NCBI GenBank assembly: GCA_017303995.1
Contig: JAFLBE010000003.1
Span: forward strand, 82,874-146,873
From: Bacteroidota bacterium
Lineage (GTDB): Bacteria > Bacteroidota > JABWAT01
Direction of reading: 5' to 3'
Length of the DNA stretch: 64,000 bases
Under the pieces are notes generated by a model. It was not told the origin of the DNA and made no database searches. It worked only from the letters and a program-made list of their open reading frames with translations. Position 1 is the stretch's first letter; each line of letters starts with the position of its first letter. Positions 1 to 8,944 of this stretch are shown one piece after another. Both the position numbers and the translations under genes were made by a program.

Positions 1-114
1 ACCCCCTCTTTTGATGAGGTTGTACGCTAGAGAAGACTTACCTGATGCTGATGCTCCCATGATGAGGATGACAACGGAATTCAGACAAACGGCTGACCCG
101 TTTAGTGTATTCAT
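1..114 (-). CDS. P-loop NTPase/kinase, N-terminal fragment (cut by window edge)
   Basis: Reading leftward from the ATG at 114-112, the frame stays open for 38 codons to the window edge. It carries a textbook Walker A loop, GASASGKS, after a hydrophobic strand (VVILIM), followed by SLAYNLIKRGG. A P-loop followed about ten residues later by LIKRG resembles HPr kinase/HprK-like serine kinases, but a MiaA-type or other small kinase cannot be excluded from 38 residues. An in-frame stop at 153-151 lies upstream, so ATG 114 is the first ATG. The gene is divergent from rlmD and shares the AT-rich 115-232 gap with it. The opposite strand is also open here, but only this strand gives a recognisable motif. 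Confidence 0.6.
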   Translation of the reverse strand, partial: MNTLNGSAVCLNSVVILIMGASASGKSSLAYNLIKRGG

Positions 115-232
115 TACTGGATCCAGATAAATAAAACTGAAATATAGAGTTTAGTCCTTTAATTTCATAAATTTATAATTAATTTAAATTGATTCCAAAT
201 CTTCAATAACCCATTAATCCAAACTTATCTGT
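115..232. promoter_or_regulatory. divergent promoter region, P-loop gene / rlmD
   Basis: This 118-bp AT-rich gap separates two divergent genes and must hold both promoters if the genes are transcribed independently. I could not pick out a confident -7/-33 pair. No strong Shine-Dalgarno is visible in front of rlmD. Confidence 0.35.
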
Positions 233-1687
233 ATGGAAAATCAAACCCAACCTGAAGTAATACCAAAAGAAAAACCAGTCAAAAAAGGGGATATTGTAAC
301 ATTAACTATTGATTCTATCGGATTTGAAGGGAAAAGCATTGCCAGAATTGATGATTTTGTGGTTTTTCTCCCAATGGCAGCCCCGGGTGATGAAGTCGAA
401 GTTGAAATTACAAAAGTAAAATCATCCTATGCAGAAGGTTGGATAAATAAGTTGACTATTCCAGGTCCTTCAAGAATAAACCCGGTTTGTAAACATTTTG
501 GTGAATGTGGCGGATGCAAATGGCAGCATATCACTTATGAAACTCAATTGAAGGCTAAGCATCAGCAGGTTGTTGATGCCCTAGTACGGGTTGGTGGTTT
601 CCAAAATCCCAATGTGTTACCCATAATCGGGGTAAAAAATCCGTTCTATTACCGAAATAAGATGGATTTCACCTTCTCTGATTCCCGTTGGTTAACCAAA
701 GCTGAAATAAAAAATGGTGTTTCTCAACCTGAAGATTTTGCACTTGGCCTTCATGTACCCGGCCGTTACGATAAACTTGTTGATCTGGAAGCCTGTCACA
801 TTCAACCAGAAACCGGCAACAAAATTTTGAATCTGATGAAATCCTTTTGCCTCAAGAATGGCATACTTCCCTACAGTTCAAAAAAACACACGGGTTTTCT
901 GCGTTCTCTGATTCTTCGGTTTGGAATTAATACCGGTGATTTAATGGTCATTCTGGTAACAACACATGAAAACGAAGAGTTTAATCAGAATCTTGCTAAG
1001 TTGTTTAAATCAGATATTCCTGAAATAAAAAGCTTCATCAATATTCTTCATTCGGGAAAAGGTCCGGTTCCCAAGGGTGAAGGTGAAATTACCGTTTTCG
1101 GTTCAGATTATCTGACTGAGAAATTGCTCGGAATCGAGTTCATCGTCCATCCAAATTCCTTTTTTCAGACCAACTCCCTTCAAGCTGAAATTTTATTTCA
1201 AACTGCATTTGAAGCTGCTGAACTTAAAAGTAAAGACATTTTATATGATCTTTTTTGTGGTCCAGGTACCATCGGACTTATGGCTGCAGGCAAAGTTGCA
1301 AAAGTTGCAGGTATCGAACTGATTCCGGAAGCAGTTGAAAATGCAAGAGAAAATGCAAGAATAAACGGAATTCAAAATGCTTCGTTTTTTCAGGGTGATA
1401 TTGGGAAAAGTCTTGATTTGCTGAAAAGTTGGGAAAATGAAATCGGAAAACCTGATATCATTGTTGTTGATCCGCCAAGAGCAGGTTTAACGGAAGATAC
1501 CTGTCGGTTTTTGCCTCAGTTTGGTGCGGAACGGATTCTTTATATTTCGTGCAACCCCATGACTCAGGCAAGGGATTTAAAGATACTCGCATCTTTTGAT
1601 TATGAAATTGCGTATATCCGTCCTGTTGATATGTTCCCTCATACCTATCATATTGAAAATATTGTTGTTCTCAAAAAGAGGAGTTGA
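233..1687 (+). CDS. rlmD: 23S rRNA (uracil-C5)-methyltransferase, RlmD/RumA family
   Basis: A 484-residue SAM-dependent RNA m5U methyltransferase of the RumA/TrmA family. A TRAM RNA-binding domain occupies about residues 18-76. The four 4Fe-4S ligands are visible: C86, C92 and C95 (in CKHFGECGGC) and C188 (LEACH). The Rossmann SAM motif is YDLFCGPGTIGL near 338-349, followed by VVDPPRAGL near 411-419. The catalytic nucleophile is C440 in ISCNPMTQ. The complete iron-sulfur site favours RlmD (U1939-type) over cluster-free relatives, but the exact target base (RlmD, RlmC or a dual enzyme) is not decidable here. It is followed 4 nt later by the next ORF, so the downstream secreted-protein genes are probably cotranscribed. 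Confidence 0.9.
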   Translation: MENQTQPEVIPKEKPVKKGDIVTLTIDSIGFEGKSIARIDDFVVFLPMAAPGDEVEVEITKVKSSYAEGWINKLTIPGPSRINPVCKHFGECGGCKWQHITYETQLKAKHQQVVDALVRVGGFQNPNVLPIIGVKNPFYYRNKMDFTFSDSRWLTKAEIKNGVSQPEDFALGLHVPGRYDKLVDLEACHIQPETGNKILNLMKSFCLKNGILPYSSKKHTGFLRSLILRFGINTGDLMVILVTTHENEEFNQNLAKLFKSDIPEIKSFINILHSGKGPVPKGEGEITVFGSDYLTEKLLGIEFIVHPNSFFQTNSLQAEILFQTAFEAAELKSKDILYDLFCGPGTIGLMAAGKVAKVAGIELIPEAVENARENARINGIQNASFFQGDIGKSLDLLKSWENEIGKPDIIVVDPPRAGLTEDTCRFLPQFGAERILYISCNPMTQARDLKILASFDYEIAYIRPVDMFPHTYHIENIVVLKKRS

Positions 1688-1691
1688 CCCG

Positions 1692-2459
1692 ATGACCCGA
1701 TTAGTTTTAACCGTCTCATTTGCACTTAGCCTTATTCAATTTTTCCCATCAAAAGTATGTGCTCAGCAATCGAAAGGGATAAGAAGTGAAAAAAACATTT
1801 CATTTCTTATTCATGGCGGATTGGGTTATACATTCTACAAAATGGAAAGTGAAAAAACACTGATTGAAGATTTGTCCGAAACGGGGAAACTCAATAATCT
1901 TGATGACCCTTCAGGTGGGATATCATCCCAGATTGGTCTTGGTATGATGTTTCATGATCCGCTTTTAAGGGTTTATTCAGATATCAGATGGGATAATTAT
2001 GGAAATGAGGGAATAAAGATTCCGATTTTCGCTTTTGACCTTGCCTTGAGCGGTTTAGATAATTCAGGATATTATTTAAATCATTCGATGACAACGGTTA
2101 ACCTGCATGCAGATAAATTATTCTGGCAGGATGTGGCAGAAAAGAAGTTGTACTATGGTTTCGGCGGTAGTTATGGTTGGGTTTTTGATACCCGGCAGGA
2201 AAGAGTGACATTCAGAAAAGATGGTGACGATCAGGAAATAAAAGAAGATATAGATATAAATGCCAATGTTGCAGGAATTCAGGCCGTGATTGGCAGGTTC
2301 TACGAAAATGGGGTTTCGTTTTCTGAATTCAGGTTAGGCTATCAGGTAGAAACGGGATACACTATTGAATCAAGTAAAAAAACAGGACGTTCTGCAAAAA
2401 GTTTCAAACCCGACTATAACGGAATCAAAATATCAATTCATCTCGGACTCGCATTATGA
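1692..2459 (+). CDS. putative outer-membrane beta-barrel-like protein
   Basis: A 255-residue protein with a clear signal peptide (MTRLVLTVSFALSLIQFFPSKVCA, cleavage near AQQ). I place the start at ATG 1692, four bases after the rlmD stop. An upstream in-frame extension to 1596 would lie inside rlmD and would precede the signal peptide. The mature part has alternating hydrophobic/polar strands, many Gly and aromatic residues and the ending ISIHLGLAL, all typical of porin-like barrels. No family is recognised. It overlaps the next ORF by an ATGA, which suggests translational coupling with the lipoprotein. Confidence 0.65.
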   Translation: MTRLVLTVSFALSLIQFFPSKVCAQQSKGIRSEKNISFLIHGGLGYTFYKMESEKTLIEDLSETGKLNNLDDPSGGISSQIGLGMMFHDPLLRVYSDIRWDNYGNEGIKIPIFAFDLALSGLDNSGYYLNHSMTTVNLHADKLFWQDVAEKKLYYGFGGSYGWVFDTRQERVTFRKDGDDQEIKEDIDINANVAGIQAVIGRFYENGVSFSEFRLGYQVETGYTIESSKKTGRSAKSFKPDYNGIKISIHLGLAL

Positions 2460-2755
2460 AAAACTATCTGTTTTCAATATTAACCATGTTGCTTGCATTT
2501 TCATGTGATACACAGGAATCGTTCACGGCATCTGACGAACTTACCTTTTCTCCACTTAAAAAACCAGGGTTAGCAACAGTAACCAATACCTATCAAACCA
2601 ATGTGCGCACTGATACACTTGGTTTGGGAAGACCTAGTTATTACTGGAATGGTGAAACCAATGCCGGTATCCAGGTCGCAAACGGTCTTTATCTGATTAC
2701 TATCACCGTTGATGATGAAGTCATTGCCAGCACAGCTGCAATCATTAAAAGATGA
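2456..2755 (+). CDS. small lipoprotein with FlgD-like Ig segment
   Basis: A 99-residue protein with a lipoprotein signal (MKNYLFSILTMLLAFSC, lipobox LAFSC). The C-terminal half, with YWNGETNAGIQVANGLYLI, follows the pattern W-(D/N)G-x(3-6)-V-x-(N/S)G-x-Y, as in FlgD Ig-like/T9SS-type beta-sandwiches. It starts inside the stop of the preceding gene (ATGA at 2456), so the pair is likely translationally coupled. Its function is unknown. It could act as a surface or periplasmic partner of the neighbouring barrel protein, which is inferred only from position. Confidence 0.7.
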   Translation: MKNYLFSILTMLLAFSCDTQESFTASDELTFSPLKKPGLATVTNTYQTNVRTDTLGLGRPSYYWNGETNAGIQVANGLYLITITVDDEVIASTAAIIKR

Positions 2756-2782
2756 GATCAATCGTGGCGTTGAGAAATCCAA

Positions 2783-4876
2783 TTATTTTCCAACCAAAAT
2801 AATAACCGTTCTGGGTCTGACTTCGTAATCATCCTGGTTAAATAATAAGACTTCTTTTCCCGGTTCGGTAATATCCAGAGGTGATGGTCTTGAGGTATCA
2901 ACAAAAAGATACCATTCCTTTCCAACCAATCGTGGAAGCTCAAATGTATGGGTTTCCCAGTGGGCATTTATGATCAGCTGAACGTGTTTGTAGCCGGTTA
3001 ATTCAGGAAAACGGGTTGCTGTAATGTGAACTGAAATCCATCTCGATTCAGAAGACCAATCGGGTTCGAAAAGTTTAAATCCGTGCCAGTTCAGATCAAA
3101 ATCGCTGAATTTTTCACGTTTCAGAATTGGGTTAGCTTTTCTGAACAAGATCATTAGCTTGAAAAACCGGTGAATTTCACTGTATTTCTTTAAATTTGAC
3201 CAGTTAATCCACGAAATATCATTATCGTGGCAATAGGCGTTATTATTTCCCTTCTGAGATCTCCCTAATTCATCACCTGCGAGAATCATCGGTACACCAA
3301 AAGCCATGAGCAGAATTGACGAGAAGTTTTTGATCTGTCGGATTCTAAGTGCATTGATTGCTTCGTCATCAGTCGGACCTTCGTGACCACAATTCCAGCT
3401 TAAATTATCAGAAGTTCCATCCGTTTGGTTTTCGCCATTGGCTTCATTGTGCTTTTCATTAAATGAAACCAAATCCATCAGGGTAAATCCGTCGTGACAG
3501 GTTACAAAATTGATACTGTCATAGGGTGCCCGTGAAGAATGTTCATAAAGATCAGCACTACCGGTAAGGCGTTTTGCCATTGTTCCGGCAAGGTCAGGAT
3601 CACCCTTTATAAATTTTCTGACATCATCTCTGAATTTCCCGTTCCACTCTGCCCATCTTTGCCAATGCGGGAAAGATCCGACCTGATATAAACCAGCTGC
3701 ATCCCATGCTTCAGCGATAATTTTTGTGTTTGATAAAACCGGATCGGCGGCAATTCTTTCAAGTAATGGCGGATTATTCAGTACCGTTCCATCCTGATCA
3801 CGGCCAAGAATACTGGCAAGGTCAAACCTGAATCCGTCCACTTTCATTTCAGTAACCCAGTACTTCAGACAATCAATAAAGAAATCTCTGACAAACGGAT
3901 GGTTACAGTTAATGGTGTTCCCACAACCTGAGTAATTGTGGTACTTTCCTGTGATCGGGTCGATGATGTAATAAGTTGGGTTATCAATCCCTCTGAAACT
4001 TTGAGTAAATCCGTTTTCATTTCCTTCTGCCGTATGATTAAAGACGACGTCCAGAATAATTTCGATTCCTGCAGCGTGAAAGGCCCGTACCATTTCCTTG
4101 AATTCGTTAACCTGACCACCACTCGCACCAGTTGCAGCATAAGATGCTTTCGGGGCAAAAAAAGAAATCGGATTGTATCCCCAGAAATTCATCAGATGTT
4201 CACCGGTTATTGGATTCTGCCGGTCTGAACCTTCCATTTCTTCAAATTCATTAATAGGTAAAAGTTCAACGGCAGTGACACCTAAATCTTTGAGGTAAGG
4301 AATTTTTTGTATAAGGGCTTTAAAGGTTCCCCTGTTAGTTACTCCTGAGGAAGGATGGGCTGTAAATCCACGCAGGTGCATTTCGTAGATTACAGAATCG
4401 AGAAGGTGAACATTTAAGGGTTTATCGTTTTGCCAGTCGAATTCATCGTTGATAATTGATGAAAACCGTTCTTTGTGAACAGACTTGTTCCAAACGTGAC
4501 CACCGGTTAAGGCTTTTGCATACGGATCAATCAGGACAAGCTGACTGTTATATCTGTAGATGTGTGGCCGTGTATTGGGTTCCCTGTCCATTTTCCAGCC
4601 ATAACACAAGGTCTGGTCAAGATCTTTTAGAAAACAATGCCAGATGTCGCCTGTTTTATGATAGTTTTTATCAAGTGGCCATTCATAAACAATTTCATAG
4701 GTAATTGGGTTGACTAAAACCAGCCGGACTTCAGTTGCATGTTTTGAGTAAATTGAAAAATTGATTCCACCCCGCCAGAGTGAAGCTCCGAAAGGCATTG
4801 GGTGACCTCTCGTGAGTTCGTAATCAGTCCCGACGTAGGTCTCAGATGGCGGGTTTCGTCTTTTAAATTTCTTCAT
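2783..4876 (-). CDS. glgX: glycogen debranching enzyme / isoamylase-type glycosidase
   Basis: A 697-residue GH13 enzyme of the GlgX/TreX/isoamylase group. It hydrolyses alpha-1,6 branches of glycogen or limit dextrin in the cytoplasm. An N-terminal CBM48 domain spans about residues 20-120 (FGASLWRGGINFSIYS). The catalytic triad is in place: nucleophile D352 (DGFRFDLAS), acid/base E389 (IIAEAWDAAG) and D462 (TCHDGFTL). Other GH13 motifs are DVVFNHT at 276-282 and the family-typical WNCGHEGPTDD. There is no signal peptide. It is slightly longer than E. coli GlgX (about 657 residues). No other glycogen gene is adjacent. It converges on the lipoprotein gene with a 27-bp gap and is divergent from the subtilase gene. 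Confidence 0.9.
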   Translation of the reverse strand: MKKFKRRNPPSETYVGTDYELTRGHPMPFGASLWRGGINFSIYSKHATEVRLVLVNPITYEIVYEWPLDKNYHKTGDIWHCFLKDLDQTLCYGWKMDREPNTRPHIYRYNSQLVLIDPYAKALTGGHVWNKSVHKERFSSIINDEFDWQNDKPLNVHLLDSVIYEMHLRGFTAHPSSGVTNRGTFKALIQKIPYLKDLGVTAVELLPINEFEEMEGSDRQNPITGEHLMNFWGYNPISFFAPKASYAATGASGGQVNEFKEMVRAFHAAGIEIILDVVFNHTAEGNENGFTQSFRGIDNPTYYIIDPITGKYHNYSGCGNTINCNHPFVRDFFIDCLKYWVTEMKVDGFRFDLASILGRDQDGTVLNNPPLLERIAADPVLSNTKIIAEAWDAAGLYQVGSFPHWQRWAEWNGKFRDDVRKFIKGDPDLAGTMAKRLTGSADLYEHSSRAPYDSINFVTCHDGFTLMDLVSFNEKHNEANGENQTDGTSDNLSWNCGHEGPTDDEAINALRIRQIKNFSSILLMAFGVPMILAGDELGRSQKGNNNAYCHDNDISWINWSNLKKYSEIHRFFKLMILFRKANPILKREKFSDFDLNWHGFKLFEPDWSSESRWISVHITATRFPELTGYKHVQLIINAHWETHTFELPRLVGKEWYLFVDTSRPSPLDITEPGKEVLLFNQDDYEVRPRTVIILVGK

Positions 4877-4964
4877 GAATTGAAGTTAACGATTTGGCTT
4901 TGATTTGGCAACCCATCCCACCCACATCACACCATTTTAAGGGACGTTTTTGCATATTTGTACC

Positions 4965-7313
4965 ATGAAATTCATAATTATTACCCTATCGCTTTTCTTT
5001 TTTGTAAGCGTTCACAGTCAGGTTCACGAAAAGACTGGAAATCACCTCAAAAAGGAGCTCGCACTTTCTAAGTCTTCACTGGCAAAAAATATGTCGGGTT
5101 CAGAAACAGAAAATCAGTTTCTTGTAAAAATTTCAGATGGATTTTCACCTGAACAAATACGTTCTGAACTGGAAAATGCCGGTGCTGTTCCTGGTTCAAT
5201 ATTTGGAAATCTGATCACCGTAACTTGCAAAAAGTCATCCATACAAACTCTTGCCGACCTACCTTTTGTTGAATTTATCGAATCAGAACCGGGTGATATG
5301 CCATTAATGAATGTGAGCCGTTCAAAGCAAATGAATGGATCAACTTTTCGTGGAACCTGGACGGATACGGTTCACACACTTGGCTATACCGGAAAAAGGG
5401 TAATTGTTGGAATTGTGGATGACGGATTTTCTTTCAGTCATGGTGATTTTCAAAAACCAGACGGAACGTCACGGGTTTTGTTTATCTGGAATCAAGGAAC
5501 CAACACACCTGCAAAGTATCCGGCACTTCCGGTTTATTCGTACGGTACAGAATGGACATCAGCAAATATTGATGCAAGTCAGGTTACCGGCGTTCCAACC
5601 AATTCACACGGTTCAAATTGTCTTTCAATCTCCTGTTCAGACGGTTCTGCTTCCGGAATTAAGGGGATGGCTCCAGAATCTGATATCATTCTCGTCGTCA
5701 GGAAATCGGGTTCAACTTTGGCAAATACCATTGATGCTTTTAATTATATTCAGAAAAAGGCCAAATCACTGGGAAAACCTGTTGTAATAAGTTATAGTCT
5801 GGGTAGCCAGTTTGGTCCGCACGATGGAACCAAAGTACACGAAATTGCCATCGATTCCCTTTCTGGTCCAGGCTCAATTTTTGCAATCGCTGCCGGAAAC
5901 AGCGGCGGACAAAACATTCACATTACCGGAAACCTACCGGCTACGGGTTTTACTGATACTCTCAGGTTTACGATTTCCTCAAATCCGAACGGTAACGGAC
6001 AAAGTTTCAGTGTGAACTCCTGGTATCCTTCAGGTGACAGTCTTGATTTTTCACTAATCGGACCAACAGGAAATGTTTATGGTCCGTTTTCACTGAAAGC
6101 CAGTTTTGATACCCTTTCAACATCAGACGGATTTTTATACATCGGAAATAATTTTGACGCTATCAGCCAGAGAAATATTATTGACTGGGAACTGATCAAT
6201 TTTAATAACCGGAAAGTAAAAACCGGTCAATGGAAAGCAGTTCACTATTCAAGAAAAAATAATTCAGGATCCATATTTGATGGGTGGATAAACATCAGTT
6301 CAGTTTCTGGTTCGTTTCAGGATCATGTGAACAGTCAAAAAGTCATCACAATGCCCGGAACTGCTGTTCAGGCTGTGACCGCCGGCGCTTACGAAATATC
6401 AACCGGATCACGACAATCGGGTTCAAGTATTGGGCCAACCCGGGACGGACGGCAAAAACCAGAACTTTCTGCACCCTCAAATGTGACGACAGCTTTTGGG
6501 GTTTTTGGCGGGACTTCCGCATCCGCGCCTCATCTTACCGGTGCGATTGCTTTGCTTCTTCAGGCCGATTCTTCACTCACTCCCACCCAAATAAAAGATC
6601 TGTTACAAAATGGTGCAAATGTTGACGCTGTAACTGGCTCTGTTCCCAATGCCTCGTGGGGATTTGGAAAATTAAACAGTTATGAGGCGATTGCTCCGTT
6701 ACTAATTCCCGATACACCTTTGCCGGTTTCCATTCTAAGTTTTTCCGGCAAATTTGAAAATGGCTTTTCTGTTTTTGGCTGGAAGACCACAAATGAATTG
6801 AATGTAGCCGGTTATGAGATCGAAGTGTCAACCCGTGAAGAATCATGGCAATTACTGGGTTCTTACAAATTCCTTGACGAAATGAGATATGAAACAGGTA
6901 ATCTTTATACTGTTTCAATTCCCTTCCATGCGATCAGAGATCAAACTTATCAATTCAGAATATTTTGTGTAGACCTTGATGGCACCCGGTCAGTTGCCGG
7001 CCTGGTTTCTTTTGCATTTTCGGAAGAAAACCCGACTTATTTACCGAAGATTCTTTCAGTTTCAGAACTTTACCCGAATCCGGCAAACCCAGGATCTGTA
7101 TTTCATATCACTGCTGATAAAGATCAGACTATTGCAATAGAAATTTTCAACATTTCGGGTCAGCTGGTACAAAACCTTCCTGGTTTAAGGTTGAAATCCG
7201 GCGAAAGTAAAACTGTGAATCTATCAGCAGAGACTTTATCGACCGGCGTTTATCTGATCAGAATTTCTGGACATTCAAAACTTTTCACCCGCAAACTGGT
7301 GGTTCTGAAATAG
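4965..7313 (+). CDS. secreted subtilisin-like (S8) protease with T9SS C-terminal domain
   Basis: A 782-residue extracellular protease. The signal peptide is MKFIIITLSLFFFVSVHSQ. I use ATG 4965 because the upstream in-frame TTG at 4950 would only add residues before the signal peptide. Next come a propeptide-like segment and the S8 catalytic domain: Asp in VGIVDDGF (152/153), His in NSHGSN (215), oxyanion Asn in AAGNSGG (about 312) and Ser in GGTSASAPH (518). A long insert separates the Asn and Ser motifs. The last 80 residues (YPNPANPGS...STGVYLIRI...RKLVVLK) form a type A T9SS sorting domain, so export through the outer membrane by T9SS and surface attachment or release are expected. It is monocistronic, divergent from glgX. 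Confidence 0.88.
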   Translation: MKFIIITLSLFFFVSVHSQVHEKTGNHLKKELALSKSSLAKNMSGSETENQFLVKISDGFSPEQIRSELENAGAVPGSIFGNLITVTCKKSSIQTLADLPFVEFIESEPGDMPLMNVSRSKQMNGSTFRGTWTDTVHTLGYTGKRVIVGIVDDGFSFSHGDFQKPDGTSRVLFIWNQGTNTPAKYPALPVYSYGTEWTSANIDASQVTGVPTNSHGSNCLSISCSDGSASGIKGMAPESDIILVVRKSGSTLANTIDAFNYIQKKAKSLGKPVVISYSLGSQFGPHDGTKVHEIAIDSLSGPGSIFAIAAGNSGGQNIHITGNLPATGFTDTLRFTISSNPNGNGQSFSVNSWYPSGDSLDFSLIGPTGNVYGPFSLKASFDTLSTSDGFLYIGNNFDAISQRNIIDWELINFNNRKVKTGQWKAVHYSRKNNSGSIFDGWINISSVSGSFQDHVNSQKVITMPGTAVQAVTAGAYEISTGSRQSGSSIGPTRDGRQKPELSAPSNVTTAFGVFGGTSASAPHLTGAIALLLQADSSLTPTQIKDLLQNGANVDAVTGSVPNASWGFGKLNSYEAIAPLLIPDTPLPVSILSFSGKFENGFSVFGWKTTNELNVAGYEIEVSTREESWQLLGSYKFLDEMRYETGNLYTVSIPFHAIRDQTYQFRIFCVDLDGTRSVAGLVSFAFSEENPTYLPKILSVSELYPNPANPGSVFHITADKDQTIAIEIFNISGQLVQNLPGLRLKSGESKTVNLSAETLSTGVYLIRISGHSKLFTRKLVVLK

Positions 7314-7350
7314 ACAGAAAATATCAGTTTCAAATCAACTTCAACTTTCC

Positions 7351-7358
7351 TACCTTTA
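7351..7358 (+). promoter_or_regulatory. probable -7 element upstream of tryptophanase
   Basis: TACCTTTA matches the Bacteroidota -7 consensus TAnnTTTG in all but the last base. It lies 40 bp before the tnaA ATG, after the subtilase stop. A similar TACCTTTA occurs upstream of the diguanylate cyclase at 61355. There is no experimental support. Confidence 0.4.
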
Positions 7359-7397
7359 GGCAGACCAAACCATGACCAAGGAAAAGGAAAATCTGCT

Positions 7398-8780
7398 ATG
7401 CGTTTCCCAGCCGAACCATTTAAAATAAAAGTTGTTGAATCCATAAAAATGACGACCCTTGAAGAACGGATTAAATTTCTGGAAGAAGCCGGAAATAATC
7501 TGTTCTCGATCCCGGCCGATACCATTTTTGTTGATTTACTCACCGATTCAGGAACAAGTGCCATGAGCGACCGGCAATGGGCTGGAATGATGACGGGTGA
7601 TGAAGCTTATGCCGGCAGCCGGAGTTTCTATCGGTTTGAAGAAACCATCAAAAAAATAACCGGTTTTAATCATGTGATTCCCACACACCAGGGGCGGGTT
7701 GCTGAAAATCTGCTTTTCAGTCTGATTGCCAATGAAAATACCGTCATCCCCAGCAACAGCCATTTTGATACCACAAGGGCAAACATCGAATTCCACAAAG
7801 GGACGGCACTTGATCTTGTCATTGATGAAGCCTATCAGCCCGAACTTGAACTTCCGTTTAAAGGCAATATGGATTTGAAAAAACTGGAAGCAGTTGTCAA
7901 ACAATATGGAAAGGAACGAATTCCGGTTTGTATGCTGACAATTACCAATAATTCGGGTGGTGGCCAGCCAGTTTCGATGGAAAATATCAGAAACGTAAAA
8001 AATCTACTAAAACCTTTTGGAATTCCGTTATTTCTTGATGCCTGCAGGTTTGCAGAAAATGCCTATTTCATCAAAACCCGTGAAAAAGGATACGAAAACA
8101 AATCCATCATGGAAATCGCCAATGAAATGTTTTCGTATGCCGATGGCTGTACCATGAGTGCAAAGAAAGATGGATTGGTGAACATTGGCGGATTTCTGGC
8201 TCTGAATGATACTGAACTGTCGCGCAGAATTACCAACTATCTGATTCTGATAGAAGGCTTCCCAACTTATGGCGGACTTGCAGGTCGTGATCTGGAAGCT
8301 ATTTCAATCGGGATTATGGAAGCCCTTGATGAGAATTATTTGGCGTATCGAACCAATCAGGTGAAATATCTGGCTGATTTATTGACCGGTGCGGGTATTT
8401 CAGTTATTCGTCCGGCTGGCGGGCATGCTGTTTACATTGATGCCAGAAAGTTTTACCCAAACATCAAACCAGAAGAATTTCCCGGCCAGGCCCTGGTCGT
8501 CGAACTTTATAAACAGTTTGGAATCCGTGGAGTGGAAGTCGGTTCGCTTATGTTTGGAAAGAAAGATGAAGTTACAGGAAAGGAAATTCTGCCAAGATTG
8601 GATCTCGTTCGGCTTGCGATTCCCCGTCGTGTATATACAACCATGCACATGAATTATGTGGCAGAAGGATTGATAGAGTTGTTTACAAATCGGGATTCTG
8701 TGCGGGGGTTGAGAATTATCTATGAAGCTCCGGTTTTAAGACATTTCACAGCAAGACTTGAAATTTCCGGTGACAAGTGA
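7398..8780 (+). CDS. tnaA: tryptophanase (beta-eliminating lyase)
   Basis: A 460-residue PLP enzyme splitting L-tryptophan to indole, pyruvate and ammonia. The start is supported by PAEPFKIKVVE, which matches the N-terminus of tyrosine phenol-lyases and tryptophanases. The Schiff-base lysine is K257 in TMSAKKDGLVNIGGF. FLDACRFAENAYFIK provides the cofactor-binding Asp/Arg. Tryptophanase and tyrosine phenol-lyase differ at the substrate loop. Here it reads GVEVGS (378-383), with Val at the position of the phenol-lyase Arg381, like E. coli TnaA (AVEIGS). I therefore favour tryptophanase. No tnaC-like leader or tnaB permease was seen. The stop codon lies at the edge of a GTGAC-rich repeat. Confidence 0.85.
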   Translation: MRFPAEPFKIKVVESIKMTTLEERIKFLEEAGNNLFSIPADTIFVDLLTDSGTSAMSDRQWAGMMTGDEAYAGSRSFYRFEETIKKITGFNHVIPTHQGRVAENLLFSLIANENTVIPSNSHFDTTRANIEFHKGTALDLVIDEAYQPELELPFKGNMDLKKLEAVVKQYGKERIPVCMLTITNNSGGGQPVSMENIRNVKNLLKPFGIPLFLDACRFAENAYFIKTREKGYENKSIMEIANEMFSYADGCTMSAKKDGLVNIGGFLALNDTELSRRITNYLILIEGFPTYGGLAGRDLEAISIGIMEALDENYLAYRTNQVKYLADLLTGAGISVIRPAGGHAVYIDARKFYPNIKPEEFPGQALVVELYKQFGIRGVEVGSLMFGKKDEVTGKEILPRLDLVRLAIPRRVYTTMHMNYVAEGLIELFTNRDSVRGLRIIYEAPVLRHFTARLEISGDK

Positions 8781-8944
8781 CTGGTGACTGGTCACCAGTG
8801 ACAAGGGACAAGGGACGAGTGAAAAATGACATGCGGATACAGATTATGGGTAATATTAATATGTCATTTCTTCGTATAACGTACCACGTAAGGTGAACTG
8901 CTTTTGCTGGTTTATTGTCCCCTGTCACTGGTCACTCGTCCCTT
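8771..8944. repeat. GTGAC-rich inverted repeat between tnaA and pgeF
   Basis: The left block (8771-8821) is built from degenerate GTGACTG/GTGACAAGG units and contains a perfect 8-bp hairpin, CTGGTGAC-TG-GTCACCAG, at 8781-8798. The right block (8916-8944) carries the inverted form (CACTGGTCACTCGTCCCTT). Together they frame about 95 bp of unremarkable sequence. The element supplies the last codons of both flanking convergent genes (SGDK of tnaA; GTSDQ of pgeF). It looks like a small dispersed intergenic repeat. There is no U-tract, so it is not a simple intrinsic terminator. Confidence 0.7.

Noticed and set aside
2..130. Open plus-strand frame ending at the stop at 128-130, read as the C-terminus of a rightward gene
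   Set aside because: Its translation matches no pattern I know, while the minus strand over the same bases gives a perfect Walker A loop with a start codon and an upstream stop.
1596..1691. Longer N-terminus for the barrel-like protein
   Set aside because: It lies inside rlmD and would bury the signal peptide. ATG 1692, just after the rlmD stop, is the natural start.
7398..8780. Tyrosine phenol-lyase
   Set aside because: The overall similarity is high, but the substrate loop has Val where phenol-lyases have Arg381, so tryptophanase fits better.
8746..8928. 60-codon minus-strand frame over the tnaA/pgeF gap
   Set aside because: It is composed mainly of the GTGAC repeat and the tnaA end, and its N-terminal part has no protein-like character.
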